In this document: piece by piece, positions 1 to 9,091 of the stretch
How the letters are laid out: the number at the start of each line of letters is the position of its first letter
Numbering within the stretch: position 1 is the stretch's first letter
From: Aquincola sp.
Lineage (GTDB): Bacteria > Pseudomonadota > Gammaproteobacteria > Burkholderiales > Burkholderiaceae_C
Direction of reading: 5' to 3'
Assembly (NCBI GenBank): GCA_022841885.1
Contig: JALHQP010000020.1
Span: forward strand, 1-40,699
Length of the DNA: 40,699 nt
Notes under the pieces: generated by a model
Told to the model about the DNA's origin: nothing
Seen by the model: only the letters and a program-made list of their open reading frames with translations
Databases searched by the model: none
Translations under genes and position numbers: made by a program

Positions 1-1379
1 GGGCCAGGCTTCGAGCGCCGGGTCGGGGCAGCGCAGGCCGGCGCGGCGCGCCAGGCGCTGCGCGTAGCGCGGCTCGATGCCGGCCTGCAGCGCCCGCGCG
101 ATGCGGCCGGCCAGCATCTCGGGCATCCACCAGCCGCCCGTGAGGGCGTAGTCGCGTGCGGCGCCAAGGGCCAGCGATTCGGCAAGCCAGCGCTCGGCTT
201 CGACACGCTGGCCGAGGGCATCGAGCGCGTGCGACGCGATCAACCCGGCCGAGAACAAGGACAACGCCGCGTCGATCGAGTGCGCGCCCTCCATCGTGGC
301 GCGCGCTTCGGCCAGCGCCCCCGCGTGGTCGCCCGCGGCGAGCAGCGTGCAGGCCAGGCTGAGGCGGTGGGCGGCGCTGCGGTAGGGGCCGCCAATGTCG
401 AGCGACTGCTACAGCGTGCTGCGTGCCAGTGCCACCGCGGTCTGCGGCTCGCCGCGCAGCAGCGCCAGCCCGGCGCTCATGTGCCAGTAATGCGTCTGGT
501 CGGCCTGCGAGCGGCTCGCCAGCGACAGGCGCATCGCGTCGAGGTGGCGCGCCGCCGCCTCGGCGTCGTGCGCCGCCAGCGCGAGTGCGGCGCCATGGGC
601 GTGCGCGGCGTAGGCTTGGGCCCCGAGGCCGTGGCGTTCGATCAGCGCCAGCGCCTCGGTCGCCGCGTCGCCCCCGCGCTCGAAGCTGGCGGTGAAACGC
701 GCGTGCGCGGCCACGCTCTGCAGCCACAGCAACGCCTCGGGCGGGCGCAGGCGCGACAGGTCCACGCCGGGCAGCGCTCGACGACCACGGCGCTGGCGGC
801 GAAGTCACCGCGCCACAGGTGGTACTGCACAACGAAGGCCGCGTACTTGATGCGCGACGGCCCATGGGCCAGGTGCGGCAGCGCACGCGGCGCCTGTGCG
901 GCCCACTCGGCCAGGCGAGGGTGCCCCGGCTGGCGCAGCAGGATGCCGCTGCCGCAGGCCATCACCTCGGCACCGCATTCGGCATTCGGCCAGGGCGGCA
1001 CGCTGCGGCGCAGCGCGCGGTCCAGGCGGTCGATCCAGGCGTCGAGCGGCTCGAGCGCAGTCTCGTCGTAGTAGAAGGTCTCGATCGCGGCGGCGGTGGC
1101 GAGCAGGGCGCCGAGGCGGTCGCCGCGCGTCTCGAAGGCGGCGTAGGCCTGTTCGAGCAGGGAGCGGTCGGCGCCCGGGTCGGCCAGCGTGCCCATGCGC
1201 AGCGCCCAGTAGGCGGTCCAGGGGGCGCCGTGAGCGCGCTCGCGCGCGTCGGCCGGCAGCACCAGGTCGGGCCACAGGCCGGGGCGGCTGTACAGCGACG
1301 GTGTGACCGCTGCCAGCTCGGCCTCGGCGATGCTGTGGTTGTTCTCGGCTCGCGGCCGGCCGCTGCGCCTGGAAGCCAT
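1..1379 (-). pseudogene. Degraded TPR-type transcriptional activator (MalT/SARP-like), fragment running off the window
   Basis: Minus-strand reading from about 1379 gives a helical repeat protein (motifs such as APWTAYWALRMG, then LLEQAYAAFETRGDRLGALL). This resembles the tetratricopeptide middle part of large LuxR/SARP-type regulators; the family assignment is my recognition, not a search. The frame breaks near 776: VVVER continues as LPGVDLSRLRPPEALLW only in the next frame, consistent with one lost base. The second frame then meets an in-frame TAG at 409-411, after which clear homologous-looking sequence (QSLDIGGPYRSAAHRLSLA) continues to base 1. No ATPase or N-terminal DNA-binding part is visible before 1379, where the divergent yebC begins, so the 5' part is probably missing. 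With one frameshift, one stop and a missing start it is almost certainly non-functional. Confidence 0.7.
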
Positions 1380-1459
1380 ACGCCAGTGTGCGAAGGTGGT
1401 GTGTCAGGCGGCCCCCGTAAAATCCCGCCCTCTTCAACAGCCGCAAAGATGGTTTCCCG

Positions 1460-2188
1460 ATGGCCGGTCATTCCAAGTGGGCCAACATCCAGCACCGCAA
1501 GGGGCGCCAGGACGAGAAGCGCGGCAAGGTCTGGACGCGCGTGATCCGCGAGATCATGGTCGCGGCGCGCCAGGGCGGCGGCGACGCCGGTGCCAACCCG
1601 CGCCTGCGTCTGGCGATCGACAAGGCCAAGGCCGCCAACATGCCGGCCGACACGATCAAACGCAACATCGACAAGGCCACCGGCAACCTCGAGGGCGTGC
1701 AGTACGAGGAGATCCGTTACGAGGGCTACGGCATCGGCGGTGCGGCGATCATCGTCGACACCATGACCGACAACCGCGTGCGGACCGTGGCCGAGGTGCG
1801 GCATGCCTTCTCCAAGTACGGCGGCAACCTGGGCACCGAAGGCTCGGTGGCGTTCCAGTTCAAGCATTGCGGACAGCTGCTGTTCGCGCCGGGCACCTCG
1901 GAGGACAAGGTGATGGAGGCCGCGCTCGAGGCCGGCGCCGAGGACGTGGTGGCCGGCGAGGACGGTTCGATCGAAGTGCTGAGCGCACCGGCCGACTTCG
2001 AGGCCGTGAAGGACGCGCTCGAGAAGGCCGGCCTGAAGCCCGAGCTGGCCGAGGTGACGATGCGCGCCGAGGCGCCGATCGCGCTGGCCGGCGAGGACGC
2101 GCAGCGCATGCAGAAGCTGCTCGACGTGATCGAGGACCTCGACGACGTGCAGGACGTCTATCACAACGCCGAACTGGATCTCGAATGA
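1460..2188 (+). CDS. yebC: YebC/TACO1-family protein
   Basis: A 242-residue protein starting [18 protein letters not shown], the hallmark N-terminus of YebC/TACO1, at full family length and ending YHNAELDLE. Family members were long annotated as DNA-binding transcriptional regulators; bacterial and mitochondrial homologues are now also linked to relief of ribosome stalling, so the old 'regulator' label is not secure. There is no good Shine-Dalgarno before the ATG at 1460. A TAAAAT hexamer at 1418-1423 could be a -10 box, with no convincing -35. The stop overlaps the purD start (ATGA), so it heads a translationally coupled run through maf. The divergent neighbour is the decayed regulator. Confidence 0.95.
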   Translation: MAGHSKWANIQHRKGRQDEKRGKVWTRVIREIMVAARQGGGDAGANPRLRLAIDKAKAANMPADTIKRNIDKATGNLEGVQYEEIRYEGYGIGGAAIIVDTMTDNRVRTVAEVRHAFSKYGGNLGTEGSVAFQFKHCGQLLFAPGTSEDKVMEAALEAGAEDVVAGEDGSIEVLSAPADFEAVKDALEKAGLKPELAEVTMRAEAPIALAGEDAQRMQKLLDVIEDLDDVQDVYHNAELDLE

Positions 2189-3480
2189 AGGTCCTCGTGA
2201 TCGGCAGCGGTGCGCGCGAGCACGCGCTGGCCTGGAAGCTGGCGCAGTCGGCCAAGGTGCAGAGGGTGTTCGTGGCGCCGGGCAACGGCGGCACGGCGCT
2301 CGACCCGACGCTCGAGAACCTGGCGGTCACCGACCTGGTGGCGCTGGCGGACTTCGCGGCGCACGAGCGCATCGGGCTCACGGTGGTCGGCCCCGAGGCG
2401 CCACTGGCCTCCGGCGTGGTGGACCTGTTCCGCAGCCGCGGCCTGCGCATCTTCGGGCCCACGCGCGGCGCGGCGCAGCTCGAGAGTTCGAAGGCCTTCG
2501 CCAAGGACTTCATGGTGCGCCACGGCATCCCGACCGCGCGCCACGCCAGCTTCGACGACGCCACCGCCGCGCATGCCTACGTGGACCGGCAAGGCGCGCC
2601 GATCGTGATCAAGGCCGACGGCCTGGCTGCCGGCAAGGGCGTGGTCGTGGCGAGCACGCTGGCCGAGGCGCACCAGGCGATCGACTTCATGCTGAGCGAC
2701 AACGCGGGCGTGTCGCGCAACGCCGGCCAGGCGCTGGTGGTGATCGAGGAGTTCATGGCCGGCGAGGAGGCGAGCTTCATCGTCGTGGCCGACGGCCGTC
2801 ACGCGCTGGCGCTGGCCACCAGCCAGGACCACAAGCGCATCGGTGACGGCGACACCGGCCCCAACACCGGCGGCATGGGTGCGTACTCGCCGGCACCGGT
2901 GGTCACGCCCGCGGTGCACGCGCGCGTGATGCGCGAGGTGATCGACCCCACGATCGCCGGCATGGCGGCCGACGGTCACCCCTTCGGCGGCTTCCTGTAC
3001 GCCGGCTTGATGATCGACGCCGAGGGCCAGGCGCGCGTCGTCGAGTTCAACGCGCGCCTGGGCGACCCCGAGGCCCAGGTGCTGCTGATGCGCCTGAGGA
3101 GCGACCTGTTCGACCTGCTGATGGCCGCCACCGACGCCCAGGGCGACGGCGTGCGCGACCTCGAACTGCAATGGGACCGGCGCAGCGCCCTCGGCGTCGT
3201 GATGGCCGCCGGCGGCTATCCGGCGAGCCCGCGCAAGGGCGACGTGATCACCGGCGTGCCTGAGGGCACGCAGGACATGCAGGTGTTCCACGCCGGGACG
3301 GTCCGCCGCGAGGACGGCACGCTGGTCAGCAGCGGCGGCCGCGTGCTCACCGTCACGGCGCTCGGCGAACCGCTGCGCGCGGCGCAGCAGCGCGCCTACG
3401 CGGCGCTCGAATCGATCCGTTTCGACGGCATGCAGTTCCGGCGCGACATCGGCCACCGTGCATTGAGCCGGATCCGATGA
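2185..3480 (+). CDS. purD: Phosphoribosylamine--glycine ligase (GAR synthetase)
   Basis: This 431-residue enzyme catalyses ATP-dependent joining of glycine to 5-phosphoribosylamine, the second step of de novo purine synthesis, in the cytosol. The N-terminus [19 protein letters not shown] is the GARS N-domain. The central ATP-grasp part contains [16 protein letters not shown] and [20 protein letters not shown], followed by [12 protein letters not shown], which supplies metal/ATP ligands in the family. The length is standard. The ATG at 2185 overlaps the yebC stop by four bases (ATGA), and its own stop overlaps the next start in the same way. An upstream extension of the open frame through yebC is only a shadow of that gene. 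Confidence 0.97.
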   Translation: MKVLVIGSGAREHALAWKLAQSAKVQRVFVAPGNGGTALDPTLENLAVTDLVALADFAAHERIGLTVVGPEAPLASGVVDLFRSRGLRIFGPTRGAAQLESSKAFAKDFMVRHGIPTARHASFDDATAAHAYVDRQGAPIVIKADGLAAGKGVVVASTLAEAHQAIDFMLSDNAGVSRNAGQALVVIEEFMAGEEASFIVVADGRHALALATSQDHKRIGDGDTGPNTGGMGAYSPAPVVTPAVHARVMREVIDPTIAGMAADGHPFGGFLYAGLMIDAEGQARVVEFNARLGDPEAQVLLMRLRSDLFDLLMAATDAQGDGVRDLELQWDRRSALGVVMAAGGYPASPRKGDVITGVPEGTQDMQVFHAGTVRREDGTLVSSGGRVLTVTALGEPLRAAQQRAYAALESIRFDGMQFRRDIGHRALSRIR

Positions 3481-4112
3481 CCGTCGACCTCGAGCTGGCG
3501 CAGCGCCCGGTGCAACTGCAAGGCAGCGCGCTGGCGCGCTGGCTGCTCGGGCGCGCCGGCTGGCGCGTCGAGTTCGACGGCCTGCCGTCACGCCAGGGCG
3601 TGGTGATCGTCTACCCGCACACCTCGAACTGGGACTTTCCGATCGGCCTGCTGGCCAAGTGGGCACTCGGCTTTCCGCTCTCGTTCTGGGGCAAGGACTC
3701 GCTGTTCAAGCTGCCGCCGTTCGGCCGCTGGATGCGATGGATCGGCGGCGTGCCGGTGGACCGCAAGAACCCGCGCGGCGTCGTGGGCCAGATGGTCGAG
3801 CGCATGCAGGCCGCGAAGGCCGGCGATGAGTTCTGCTGGCTGGCGCTGGCGCCCGAGGGCACGCGCAGCCACGCGCCGCATTGGCGCAGCGGCTTCTACC
3901 GCGTCGCGCTGCAGGCCGGCGTGCCGCTGGGCCTGGCCTACTTCGACTATCCGCAGCGCGTCGTCAGTGCGCGGCGCTTCATGCGGCTGAGCGGCGACGT
4001 CGACGCCGACATGGCTGCGATCGCGGCCTATCTCGGCCACCGGCGCGGCCGCAAGCCGCATCTCGCGGCCCCCGTGCGCCTGCCGCCGGGGCGCGACGAG
4101 GGCCGCCCATGA
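3477..4112 (+). CDS. Lysophospholipid acyltransferase-family protein (PlsC-like)
   Basis: A 211-residue protein with the acyltransferase signature blocks in order: HTSNWD at residues 48-53 (the HX4D catalytic block), GGVPVDR at 90-96 and EGTR at 127-130. PlsC/LPLAT enzymes transfer an acyl chain to a lysophospholipid or related glycerol-phosphate acceptor. The HTSNWDF form belongs to a short soluble-looking subgroup without a strong membrane anchor, so the true acceptor is unknown. The start overlaps the purD stop (ATGA) and the stop overlaps hemF. The position inside a housekeeping operon suggests a constitutive role. The family call is firm, the substrate is not. Confidence 0.85.
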   Translation: MTVDLELAQRPVQLQGSALARWLLGRAGWRVEFDGLPSRQGVVIVYPHTSNWDFPIGLLAKWALGFPLSFWGKDSLFKLPPFGRWMRWIGGVPVDRKNPRGVVGQMVERMQAAKAGDEFCWLALAPEGTRSHAPHWRSGFYRVALQAGVPLGLAYFDYPQRVVSARRFMRLSGDVDADMAAIAAYLGHRRGRKPHLAAPVRLPPGRDEGRP

Positions 4113-5065
4113 CGCGCGACGAGACCGTGGCCGCGGTGCGGGCGTACCTGCTCGGCCTGCAGCAGCGCATCGTCGACGCGATGGAGGCCGAGGACCCCGC
4201 AACCCCATCAGGCCGCTTCATCCGCGACGAATGGCGCAAGGCGCCGGGCGAACGCCTGCAGGGCGAGGGCGTGACGCGTCTCGTCGAAGGCGGTGCCTTG
4301 CTCGAGCGCGGCGGCGTCGGCTTCTCGCATGTGCGCGGCGCGGCGCTGCCGACGTCGGCCACGCAGCACCGGCCGGAACTGGCCGGCGCGCCCTTCGAGG
4401 CCCTGGGTGTGTCGCTCGTGTTCCATCCCCTCAATCCTCATGTGCCCACGGTGCACATGAACGTGCGCATGCTGGCGGCCGGCCACCCTGGGCAGGAACT
4501 CGTGACCTGGTTCGGCGGCGGCATGGACCTCACGCCGTACTACGGGGTGGAGGCCGACGCCGCGCACTTCCACCGCGTCAACCGCGACGCGCTCGCACCC
4601 TTCGGTGCCGACAAGTACCCGCGCTTCAAGCGCTGGTGCGACGAGTACTTCTTCCTGAAGCACCGCAACGAGCCCCGCGGCATCGGCGGCGTGTTCTTCG
4701 ACGACTTCGCCGAACTCGGCTTCGAGCGCAGCTTCGCGCTGCAGCGCGCCGTGGGAGATGCCTTCCTCGACGCCTACCTGCCGATCGTGCGCGCACGGCG
4801 CGACACGCCCTACGGCGAGCGGGAGCGCGACTTCCAGGCCTACCGGCGCGGGCGCTACGTCGAGTTCAACCTGGTGTGGGACCGCGGCACGCTGTTCGGC
4901 CTGCAGTCGGGCGGGCGTACCGAGAGCATCTTGATGTCGCTGCCGCCGATCGTGAAGTGGCGCTACGACTGGCAGCCCGAGCCGGACTCGCCCGAGGCGC
5001 GCCTGTACAGCGACTTCCTGCGCCCGCGCGACTGGGCCGACTGGGTGGACGGGGCGCGCGCTTGA
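4109..5065 (+). CDS. hemF: Oxygen-dependent coproporphyrinogen-III oxidase
   Basis: HemF decarboxylates two propionates of coproporphyrinogen III to give protoporphyrinogen IX using O2, in heme synthesis. The 318-residue protein shows the conserved blocks [35 protein letters not shown] and [18 protein letters not shown], then [11 protein letters not shown]. Length and motif order are standard for the aerobic enzyme. The ATG at 4109 overlaps the preceding stop by four bases. The open frame reaches further upstream (3881), but that part is an out-of-frame reading of the acyltransferase gene. The aerobic isoenzyme implies oxygen is used for heme synthesis; whether an anaerobic hemN exists cannot be told from this window. 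Confidence 0.97.
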   Translation: MTRDETVAAVRAYLLGLQQRIVDAMEAEDPATPSGRFIRDEWRKAPGERLQGEGVTRLVEGGALLERGGVGFSHVRGAALPTSATQHRPELAGAPFEALGVSLVFHPLNPHVPTVHMNVRMLAAGHPGQELVTWFGGGMDLTPYYGVEADAAHFHRVNRDALAPFGADKYPRFKRWCDEYFFLKHRNEPRGIGGVFFDDFAELGFERSFALQRAVGDAFLDAYLPIVRARRDTPYGERERDFQAYRRGRYVEFNLVWDRGTLFGLQSGGRTESILMSLPPIVKWRYDWQPEPDSPEARLYSDFLRPRDWADWVDGARA

Positions 5066-5643
5066 GCCGCATCGGCCTGTTCGGTGGCACCTTCGATCCA
5101 CCGCATGTGGCGCATGTGGCGCTGGCGCGCGCCGCGCTCGAGGCCCTGCAACTCGACGCCGTGCGCTGGATCCCGGCCGGCCAGCCGTGGCAGAAGACGC
5201 GCAAGGTCACGCCCGCGGCGCAGCGCGAAGCGATGGTGCGCCTGGCGATCGATGGCGAGCCACGCTTCGCGCTCGACCGCATCGAGATCGAACGCGACGG
5301 CCCGAGCTACACGCTCGATACCGTGCGCGCCTTCGCCGCGGCGCAGCCCCACGCGCAGTGGTTCCTGATCATCGGCGCCGACCAGTACGCCGGCCTGCAC
5401 ACCTGGCGCGACTGGCAGGCGTTGCTCGGCCTGGTGACGCTGGCCGTGGCCAACCGGCCGGGCCTCATGCCCCCCATCGACCCCGAGGTGCTGCGCTTTC
5501 CGCACCGCGTGGTGCCGCTGCCGATGCTCGACATCTCGGCCACCGAGATCCGCGACCGTGTCGCCCGCGGCCTGCCGGTGGACTCGATGGTGCCGCCCGC
5601 GGTGGCACGTTATATTGATCTGAACCAGCTCTACAGGGACTGA
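5062..5643 (+). CDS. nadD: Nicotinate-nucleotide adenylyltransferase
   Basis: NadD adenylates nicotinate mononucleotide to deamido-NAD. The 193-residue protein begins with the nucleotidyltransferase signature [16 protein letters not shown] and ends with the [10 protein letters not shown] block, the family's second ATP-binding motif. I place the start at a TTG (5062) that overlaps the hemF stop (TTGA). It gives LSRIGLFGG, the expected distance before the first strand, and there is no usable ATG or GTG upstream that would not run deep into hemF. The TTG start may lower expression relative to its neighbours. It is followed immediately, with no spacer, by rsfS, a pairing conserved in many bacteria. 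Confidence 0.94.
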   Translation: MSRIGLFGGTFDPPHVAHVALARAALEALQLDAVRWIPAGQPWQKTRKVTPAAQREAMVRLAIDGEPRFALDRIEIERDGPSYTLDTVRAFAAAQPHAQWFLIIGADQYAGLHTWRDWQALLGLVTLAVANRPGLMPPIDPEVLRFPHRVVPLPMLDISATEIRDRVARGLPVDSMVPPAVARYIDLNQLYRD

Positions 5644-6207
5644 ATGGACATCCGCAAGCTGCAACGCGCCATCGTCGATGGCCTCGAGGACGTGAAGGCG
5701 CAGGACATCCGCGTCTTCAACACCGAACACCTCTCACCCCTGTTCGAGCGCGTGATCGTCGCGTCGGGCACCAGCAACCGGCAGACCAAGGCCCTGGCCT
5801 CGAGCGTGCGCGACAGCGTCAGGTCGCGCGGCCTGCCGGTGATGCGCACCGAGGGCGAGGACAACGGCGAGTGGATCATCGTCGACTGCGGCGCCGCGGT
5901 CGTGCATGTGATGCAGCCCGCGATCCGCCAGTACTACAACCTGGAAGAGATCTGGGGCGACAAGGCGGTGAAGATGAAGATGGGCGCCGACGGCACCGTG
6001 CAGCGGGCGCTGCCCAAGGCCGAGGCCGCGCATGCCCCGGCGAAGAAGGTGAGCGTGAAGAAGGCGCCGCCGAAGAAGTCGCCGGCGCGCAAGGCCGCGC
6101 CGCGCAAGGCGCCCGGCCGCAAGACCCCGGCCGGCAGAGGGGCCACCGCCAGGCCACCGGCGAAAAAGGCGGCCAAGAAGACGGCCCCTCGCAAGCCGCG
6201 GGCATGA
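5644..6207 (+). CDS. rsfS: Ribosomal silencing factor RsfS with a long basic C-terminal tail
   Basis: RsfS (RsfA/YbeB/Iojap) binds ribosomal protein uL14 and blocks subunit joining in starvation. The first ~118 residues are a normal family domain, with [19 protein letters not shown], then [16 protein letters not shown] and YYNLEEIWG. From about residue 124 to 187 the protein continues as a low-complexity Lys/Ala/Pro/Arg tail (repeated [19 protein letters not shown]-type units), resembling the tails of histone-H1-like proteins. Usual family length is roughly 105-130 residues, so the tail is an addition of about 60. It starts directly after the nadD stop and its own stop overlaps rlmH (ATGA). 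The core function is secure; the tail's role is unknown. Confidence 0.95.
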   Translation: MDIRKLQRAIVDGLEDVKAQDIRVFNTEHLSPLFERVIVASGTSNRQTKALASSVRDSVRSRGLPVMRTEGEDNGEWIIVDCGAAVVHVMQPAIRQYYNLEEIWGDKAVKMKMGADGTVQRALPKAEAAHAPAKKVSVKKAPPKKSPARKAAPRKAPGRKTPAGRGATARPPAKKAAKKTAPRKPRA

Positions 6208-6674
6208 AGCTCGTGCTGGTCGCCGTCGGCCAGCGCCAACCCGCCTGGGCCGACACGGCCTTCGACGATTTCGCCAAGCGCTTCCCGCCCGAATGCCGGC
6301 TCGAACTGAAGGCGGTGAAGGCCGAACCGCGCACCACGGGCAAATCGGTCGACGCGATGGTGGCGGCCGAAGCCGAGCGCATCGAGGCGGCCTGCCCAAA
6401 AGGCGTGCGCCGCGTGGTGCTCGACGAACGCGGCGAGCGCCGCACCAGCACGCAGCTGGCCGAGCGCCTGCGCTTCTGGCTCGGCGACGGGCGCGACGTG
6501 GCGTTGCTGATCGGCGGTCCCGACGGCCTCGATGCCAAGCTCAAGGCCACGGCCGACGAGACGCTGCGCCTGTCGGACCTGACCTTGCCGCACGCCTTGG
6601 CTCGCGTGCTGCTGGCCGAGGCGCTGTACCGTGCCTGGTCGCTGACGGCCGGGCATCCGTACCACCGTGAGTAG
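6204..6674 (+). CDS. rlmH: 23S rRNA (pseudouridine1915-N3)-methyltransferase
   Basis: RlmH is a SPOUT methyltransferase that methylates N3 of pseudouridine 1915 in helix 69 of 23S rRNA on the assembled ribosome. The 156-residue product has the family length. It shows the SAM-knot region LIGGPDG, the [15 protein letters not shown] block, and the characteristic C-terminus [15 protein letters not shown]. The ATG at 6204 overlaps the rsfS stop by four bases, and the C-terminus overlaps the maf GTG start by eight. Its coupling to rsfS puts two ribosome-directed functions side by side, a common arrangement. Confidence 0.96.
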   Translation: MKLVLVAVGQRQPAWADTAFDDFAKRFPPECRLELKAVKAEPRTTGKSVDAMVAAEAERIEAACPKGVRRVVLDERGERRTSTQLAERLRFWLGDGRDVALLIGGPDGLDAKLKATADETLRLSDLTLPHALARVLLAEALYRAWSLTAGHPYHRE

Positions 6675-7290
6675 CGCCTTCAGCTTCGTCTGGCTCGCGT
6701 CGCAGAGCCCGCGACGTCGCCAGCTGCTCGACCAGATCGGCGCGCGCCACGAGCTGCTGCTGGCCGACGCGGGCGAGGATGCCGAGGCGCTGGAGGCCGA
6801 GCGCGCGGGCGAACTGCCTGCCGCCTACGTGCAGCGGGTGACGCGCGCCAAGCTCGATGCAGCACGCGCACGCCATGCGCGTCGCGGCCTCGCGGCGGCA
6901 CCGATCCTGTGCGCGGACACCACCGTCGCGCTGGGACAGCGCATCCTCGGCAAGCCGGCCGACGCCGAGCAGGCACGCGCGATGCTCGCTTCGCTGTCGG
7001 GCCGCACGCACCGCGTGCTCTCCGCCGTGGCGCTGTGGACCGGCACGCGCCGCATCGAGGCGCTGAACCTGTCGCATGTGCGCTTCGCGGCGCTGCCCGC
7101 CAAGGTGATCGATGCCTATGTCGCGAGCGGCGAGCCCTTCGGCAAGGCCGGGGCCTATGCGATCCAGTCGGCGCTGGCCGGCTGGATCGAACGCATCGAC
7201 GGCAGCCACAGCGGCATCATGGGCCTGCCGCTCGCCGAGACCGCGGCCCTGCTGCGCCGCGCCGGCGTGGCGCACCACTTGTCCGCATAG
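6667..7290 (+). CDS. maf: Maf family nucleotide pyrophosphatase (YhdE-like)
   Basis: Maf proteins hydrolyse non-canonical or excess NTPs (dTTP/UTP in the YhdE branch) to NMP and PPi as a house-cleaning activity. This 207-residue protein has the diagnostic N-terminal block [12 protein letters not shown], the [11 protein letters not shown] region with the catalytic aspartate, [13 protein letters not shown], and [20 protein letters not shown] near the C-terminus. The start is a GTG at 6667 inside the last codons of rlmH; the next in-frame candidates would remove part of the first strand. Exact nucleotide preference is inferred from similarity to YhdE rather than seen. It is the last gene of the overlapping run before the 113-base gap to rng. 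Confidence 0.93.
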   Translation: MSSAFSFVWLASQSPRRRQLLDQIGARHELLLADAGEDAEALEAERAGELPAAYVQRVTRAKLDAARARHARRGLAAAPILCADTTVALGQRILGKPADAEQARAMLASLSGRTHRVLSAVALWTGTRRIEALNLSHVRFAALPAKVIDAYVASGEPFGKAGAYAIQSALAGWIERIDGSHSGIMGLPLAETAALLRRAGVAHHLSA

Positions 7291-7330
7291 ACTGCACTCA
7301 TGACGCCCCCGCGCTCACTCCGTTCGCTGC

Positions 7331-7391
7331 CCCCGTGGCCCGGAACGGGCCACTTTGTGGCCCACGGGGCGCCAGTGCCCTTCGGGCGGCC
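7331..7391. repeat. GC-rich intergenic repeat/hairpin between maf and rng (copy 1)
   Basis: A perfect 8-bp stem, GTGGCCCG at 7335-7342 and CGGGCCAC at 7346-7353 around a GAA loop, is followed by TTT and could act as a weak terminator or processing site. The segment 7366-7391 (GGGGCGCCAGTGCCCTTCGG then GCGGCC) closely matches 18861-18886 in the gap between the DUF58 and VWA genes. Similar GC-rich spacers ending in GTGCC(C)TTCGG are common between Burkholderiales genes as far as I recall. It lies within 30 bases of the rng start, so it could also affect rng translation. Confidence 0.5.
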
Positions 7392-7403
7392 GGGCAGGCA
7401 CTG

Positions 7404-8906
7404 ATGCCCACCCAGGACATCCTCGTCAACTGGACGCCGCACGAAACCCGCGTGGCCGTGATCGAGAACGGCTCGGTGCAGGAGCTGCACCTCGAGCGCG
7501 CCCTCGAACGCGGGCTGGTGGGCAACATCTACCTGGGCAAGGTGGCACGTGTGCTGCCGGGCATGCAGAGCGCCTTCGTCGACATCGGCCTGGAGCGCGC
7601 GGCCTTCCTGCATGTGGCCGACCTGCACAACGCCAATGGCGGCGGCACCGGCCGCAGCAACAGCAACGATGCCGCAGCGCCGGTGCCGATCGAGCGCCAG
7701 GTCTTCGAGGGCCAGACGCTGACCGTGCAGGTGGTCAAGGACCCGATCGGCACCAAGGGCGCCCGGCTGTCGACCCAGGTCAGCATCGCCGGCCGCCTGC
7801 TGGTGCACCTGCCCCAGGACAACCACCTGGGCATCAGCCAGAAGATCGGCTCGCCCGAGCTGCGCGAACAATTGCGCCAGCGCCTGAATGCCCTGGTCGG
7901 CAAGGAGGAGGGCGGTGCGCCCTACACCGGCGGCGGCTTCATCCTGCGCACCAATGCCGAGGACGCTTCGGACGGCGAAATGGCCGACGACATCGCCTAC
8001 CTGCGCAAGACCTGGGGTGGGATCCGCGAACGCGCGCTCGCCTCGCCACCCGGCACGCTGCTGCACCAGGACCTGACGCTGGCCGAGCGCGTGCTGCGCG
8101 ATCTGGCCAACGACGACACCGGCAACATCCGCATCGACTCGCGACTGCAGTTCGAGCACCTGCGCGCCTTCGGCGAGACCTACTCGCCGGGCGCGGTGAA
8201 GAAGCTGCAGCACTACACCGGCGAGCGGCCGATCTTCGACCTGTTCAACATCGACGAGGAGATCCGCAAGGCGCTCGGGCGTCGGGTCGACCTGAAGAGC
8301 GGCGGCTACCTGATCATCGACCAGACCGAGGCGCTGACCACGGTGGACGTCAACACCGGCGGCTTCGTCGGTGCGCGCAACTTCGACGACACGATCTTCA
8401 AGACCAACCTCGAGGCAGCGGGTGCCATCGCGCGCCAGCTGCGGCTGCGCAACCTGGGCGGCATCATCATCGCCGACTTCATCGACATGACGCGCGAGGA
8501 CCACCAGCAGGCGGTGCTGGCGGAGTTCCGCAAGCAGCTGGCGCGCGACCGCGTACGCACCACGGTCAGCGGCTTCACCCAGCTCGGCCTGCTGGAACTG
8601 ACGCGCAAGCGCACGCGCGAAAGCCTGGCGCACATGTTGTGCGAACCCTGCCCGACCTGCGAGGGCCGCGGCATCCTGAAGACCGCGCGCAGCGTGTGCT
8701 ACGACATCCTGCGCGAGGTGCTGCGCGAGGCGCGCCAGTTCGACCCCAAGGAGTTTCGCGTCGTCGCCAGCGCCGCGGTGGCCGAGATGCTGCTCGACGA
8801 GGAGAGCCCGCATCTCGCGGGGCTGAGCGAGTTCATCGGCAAGCCGATCTCGCTGTCGGTGGAGCCGGGGTTCACGCCCGAGCAGTACGACATTGTTCTG
8901 ATGTAG
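7404..8906 (+). CDS. rng: Ribonuclease G
   Basis: RNase G is a 5'-end-dependent endoribonuclease that matures the 16S rRNA 5' end and decays some mRNAs. The 500-residue protein has an N-terminal S1-type RNA-binding region (about 38-130), the DNase-I-like catalytic metal ligands D315 (in TVDVNTGGF) and D358 (in IIIADFIDM), and the zinc-link CPTC at 416-419. It lacks the long C-terminal scaffold of RNase E, and length is standard for RNase G. Its last codons (QYDIVLM, TAG) are not the native ones: the island integrated at 8886-8893 supplies a replacement end, and the old end (QYDIVLL, TGA) lies at 13705-13728. The protein change is therefore conservative and the gene should remain active. Confidence 0.96.
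   Translation: MPTQDILVNWTPHETRVAVIENGSVQELHLERALERGLVGNIYLGKVARVLPGMQSAFVDIGLERAAFLHVADLHNANGGGTGRSNSNDAAAPVPIERQVFEGQTLTVQVVKDPIGTKGARLSTQVSIAGRLLVHLPQDNHLGISQKIGSPELREQLRQRLNALVGKEEGGAPYTGGGFILRTNAEDASDGEMADDIAYLRKTWGGIRERALASPPGTLLHQDLTLAERVLRDLANDDTGNIRIDSRLQFEHLRAFGETYSPGAVKKLQHYTGERPIFDLFNIDEEIRKALGRRVDLKSGGYLIIDQTEALTTVDVNTGGFVGARNFDDTIFKTNLEAAGAIARQLRLRNLGGIIIADFIDMTREDHQQAVLAEFRKQLARDRVRTTVSGFTQLGLLELTRKRTRESLAHMLCEPCPTCEGRGILKTARSVCYDILREVLREARQFDPKEFRVVASAAVAEMLLDEESPHLAGLSEFIGKPISLSVEPGFTPEQYDIVLM
8883..8906 (+). other. attL: left attachment site in the rng 3' end
   Basis: The last eight codons of rng (cagtacgacattgttctgat then gtag) align codon by codon with 13705-13728 (caatacgacatcgtgctgct then gtga). 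The identical run TACGACAT (8886-8893 and 13708-13715) is the likely crossover core. Left of the core is chromosomal rng; right of it is element DNA that restores the reading frame with a synonymous-like end. This is the usual strategy of tyrosine-integrase elements that target the 3' end of a gene. Confidence 0.75.
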
Positions 8907-8934
8907 CGGTTCACGGGGTTTCACCCCAGACCAT

Positions 8935-8988
8935 CTGCCTCCCGCAAGCACCTGATTTTCCAGGTGTTTTCGGGAGGCAGTTCTTTTT
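8935..8988 (+). terminator. Rho-independent terminator after rng, supplied by the island
   Basis: CTGCCTCCCG (8935-8944) pairs perfectly with CGGGAGGCAG (8971-8980), with an inner CACCTG/CAGGTG stem (8950-8966), and is followed by TTCTTTTT at 8981-8988. It is a strong intrinsic terminator. Since it lies right of the att core it belongs to the element, which thus brings both a new rng end and a stop for rng transcription, insulating the integrase from host read-through. Confidence 0.85.
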
Positions 8989-9024
8989 GAGGCTCTTGCA
9001 GTCTCACCAAGTCCCACTCCAATT

Positions 9025-9060
9025 GGGTAGCTGGCTGGGTAGCTAGGCGGGTAGCTGCGA
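9025..9060 (+). repeat. Three tandem 12-bp arm-type integrase sites (left)
   Basis: GGGTAGCT occurs at 9025-9032, 9037-9044 and 9049-9056, exactly 12 bases apart, between the att core and the integrase start. The same octamer in the same orientation recurs at the right end with the same 12-base pitch. Phased repeats near att sites are typical arm-type binding sites for the N-terminal domain of lambda/P4-type integrases. They also overlap the likely integrase promoter region, so the integrase may repress its own gene. Confidence 0.7.
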
Positions 9061-9091
9061 TCCAGCCCACATCCGAACAACGGGGGTGCTC

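Noticed and set aside
2161-3666. Minus-strand open frame of 501 codons antisense to purD
   Set aside because: No recognisable motifs; purD is certain on the plus strand.
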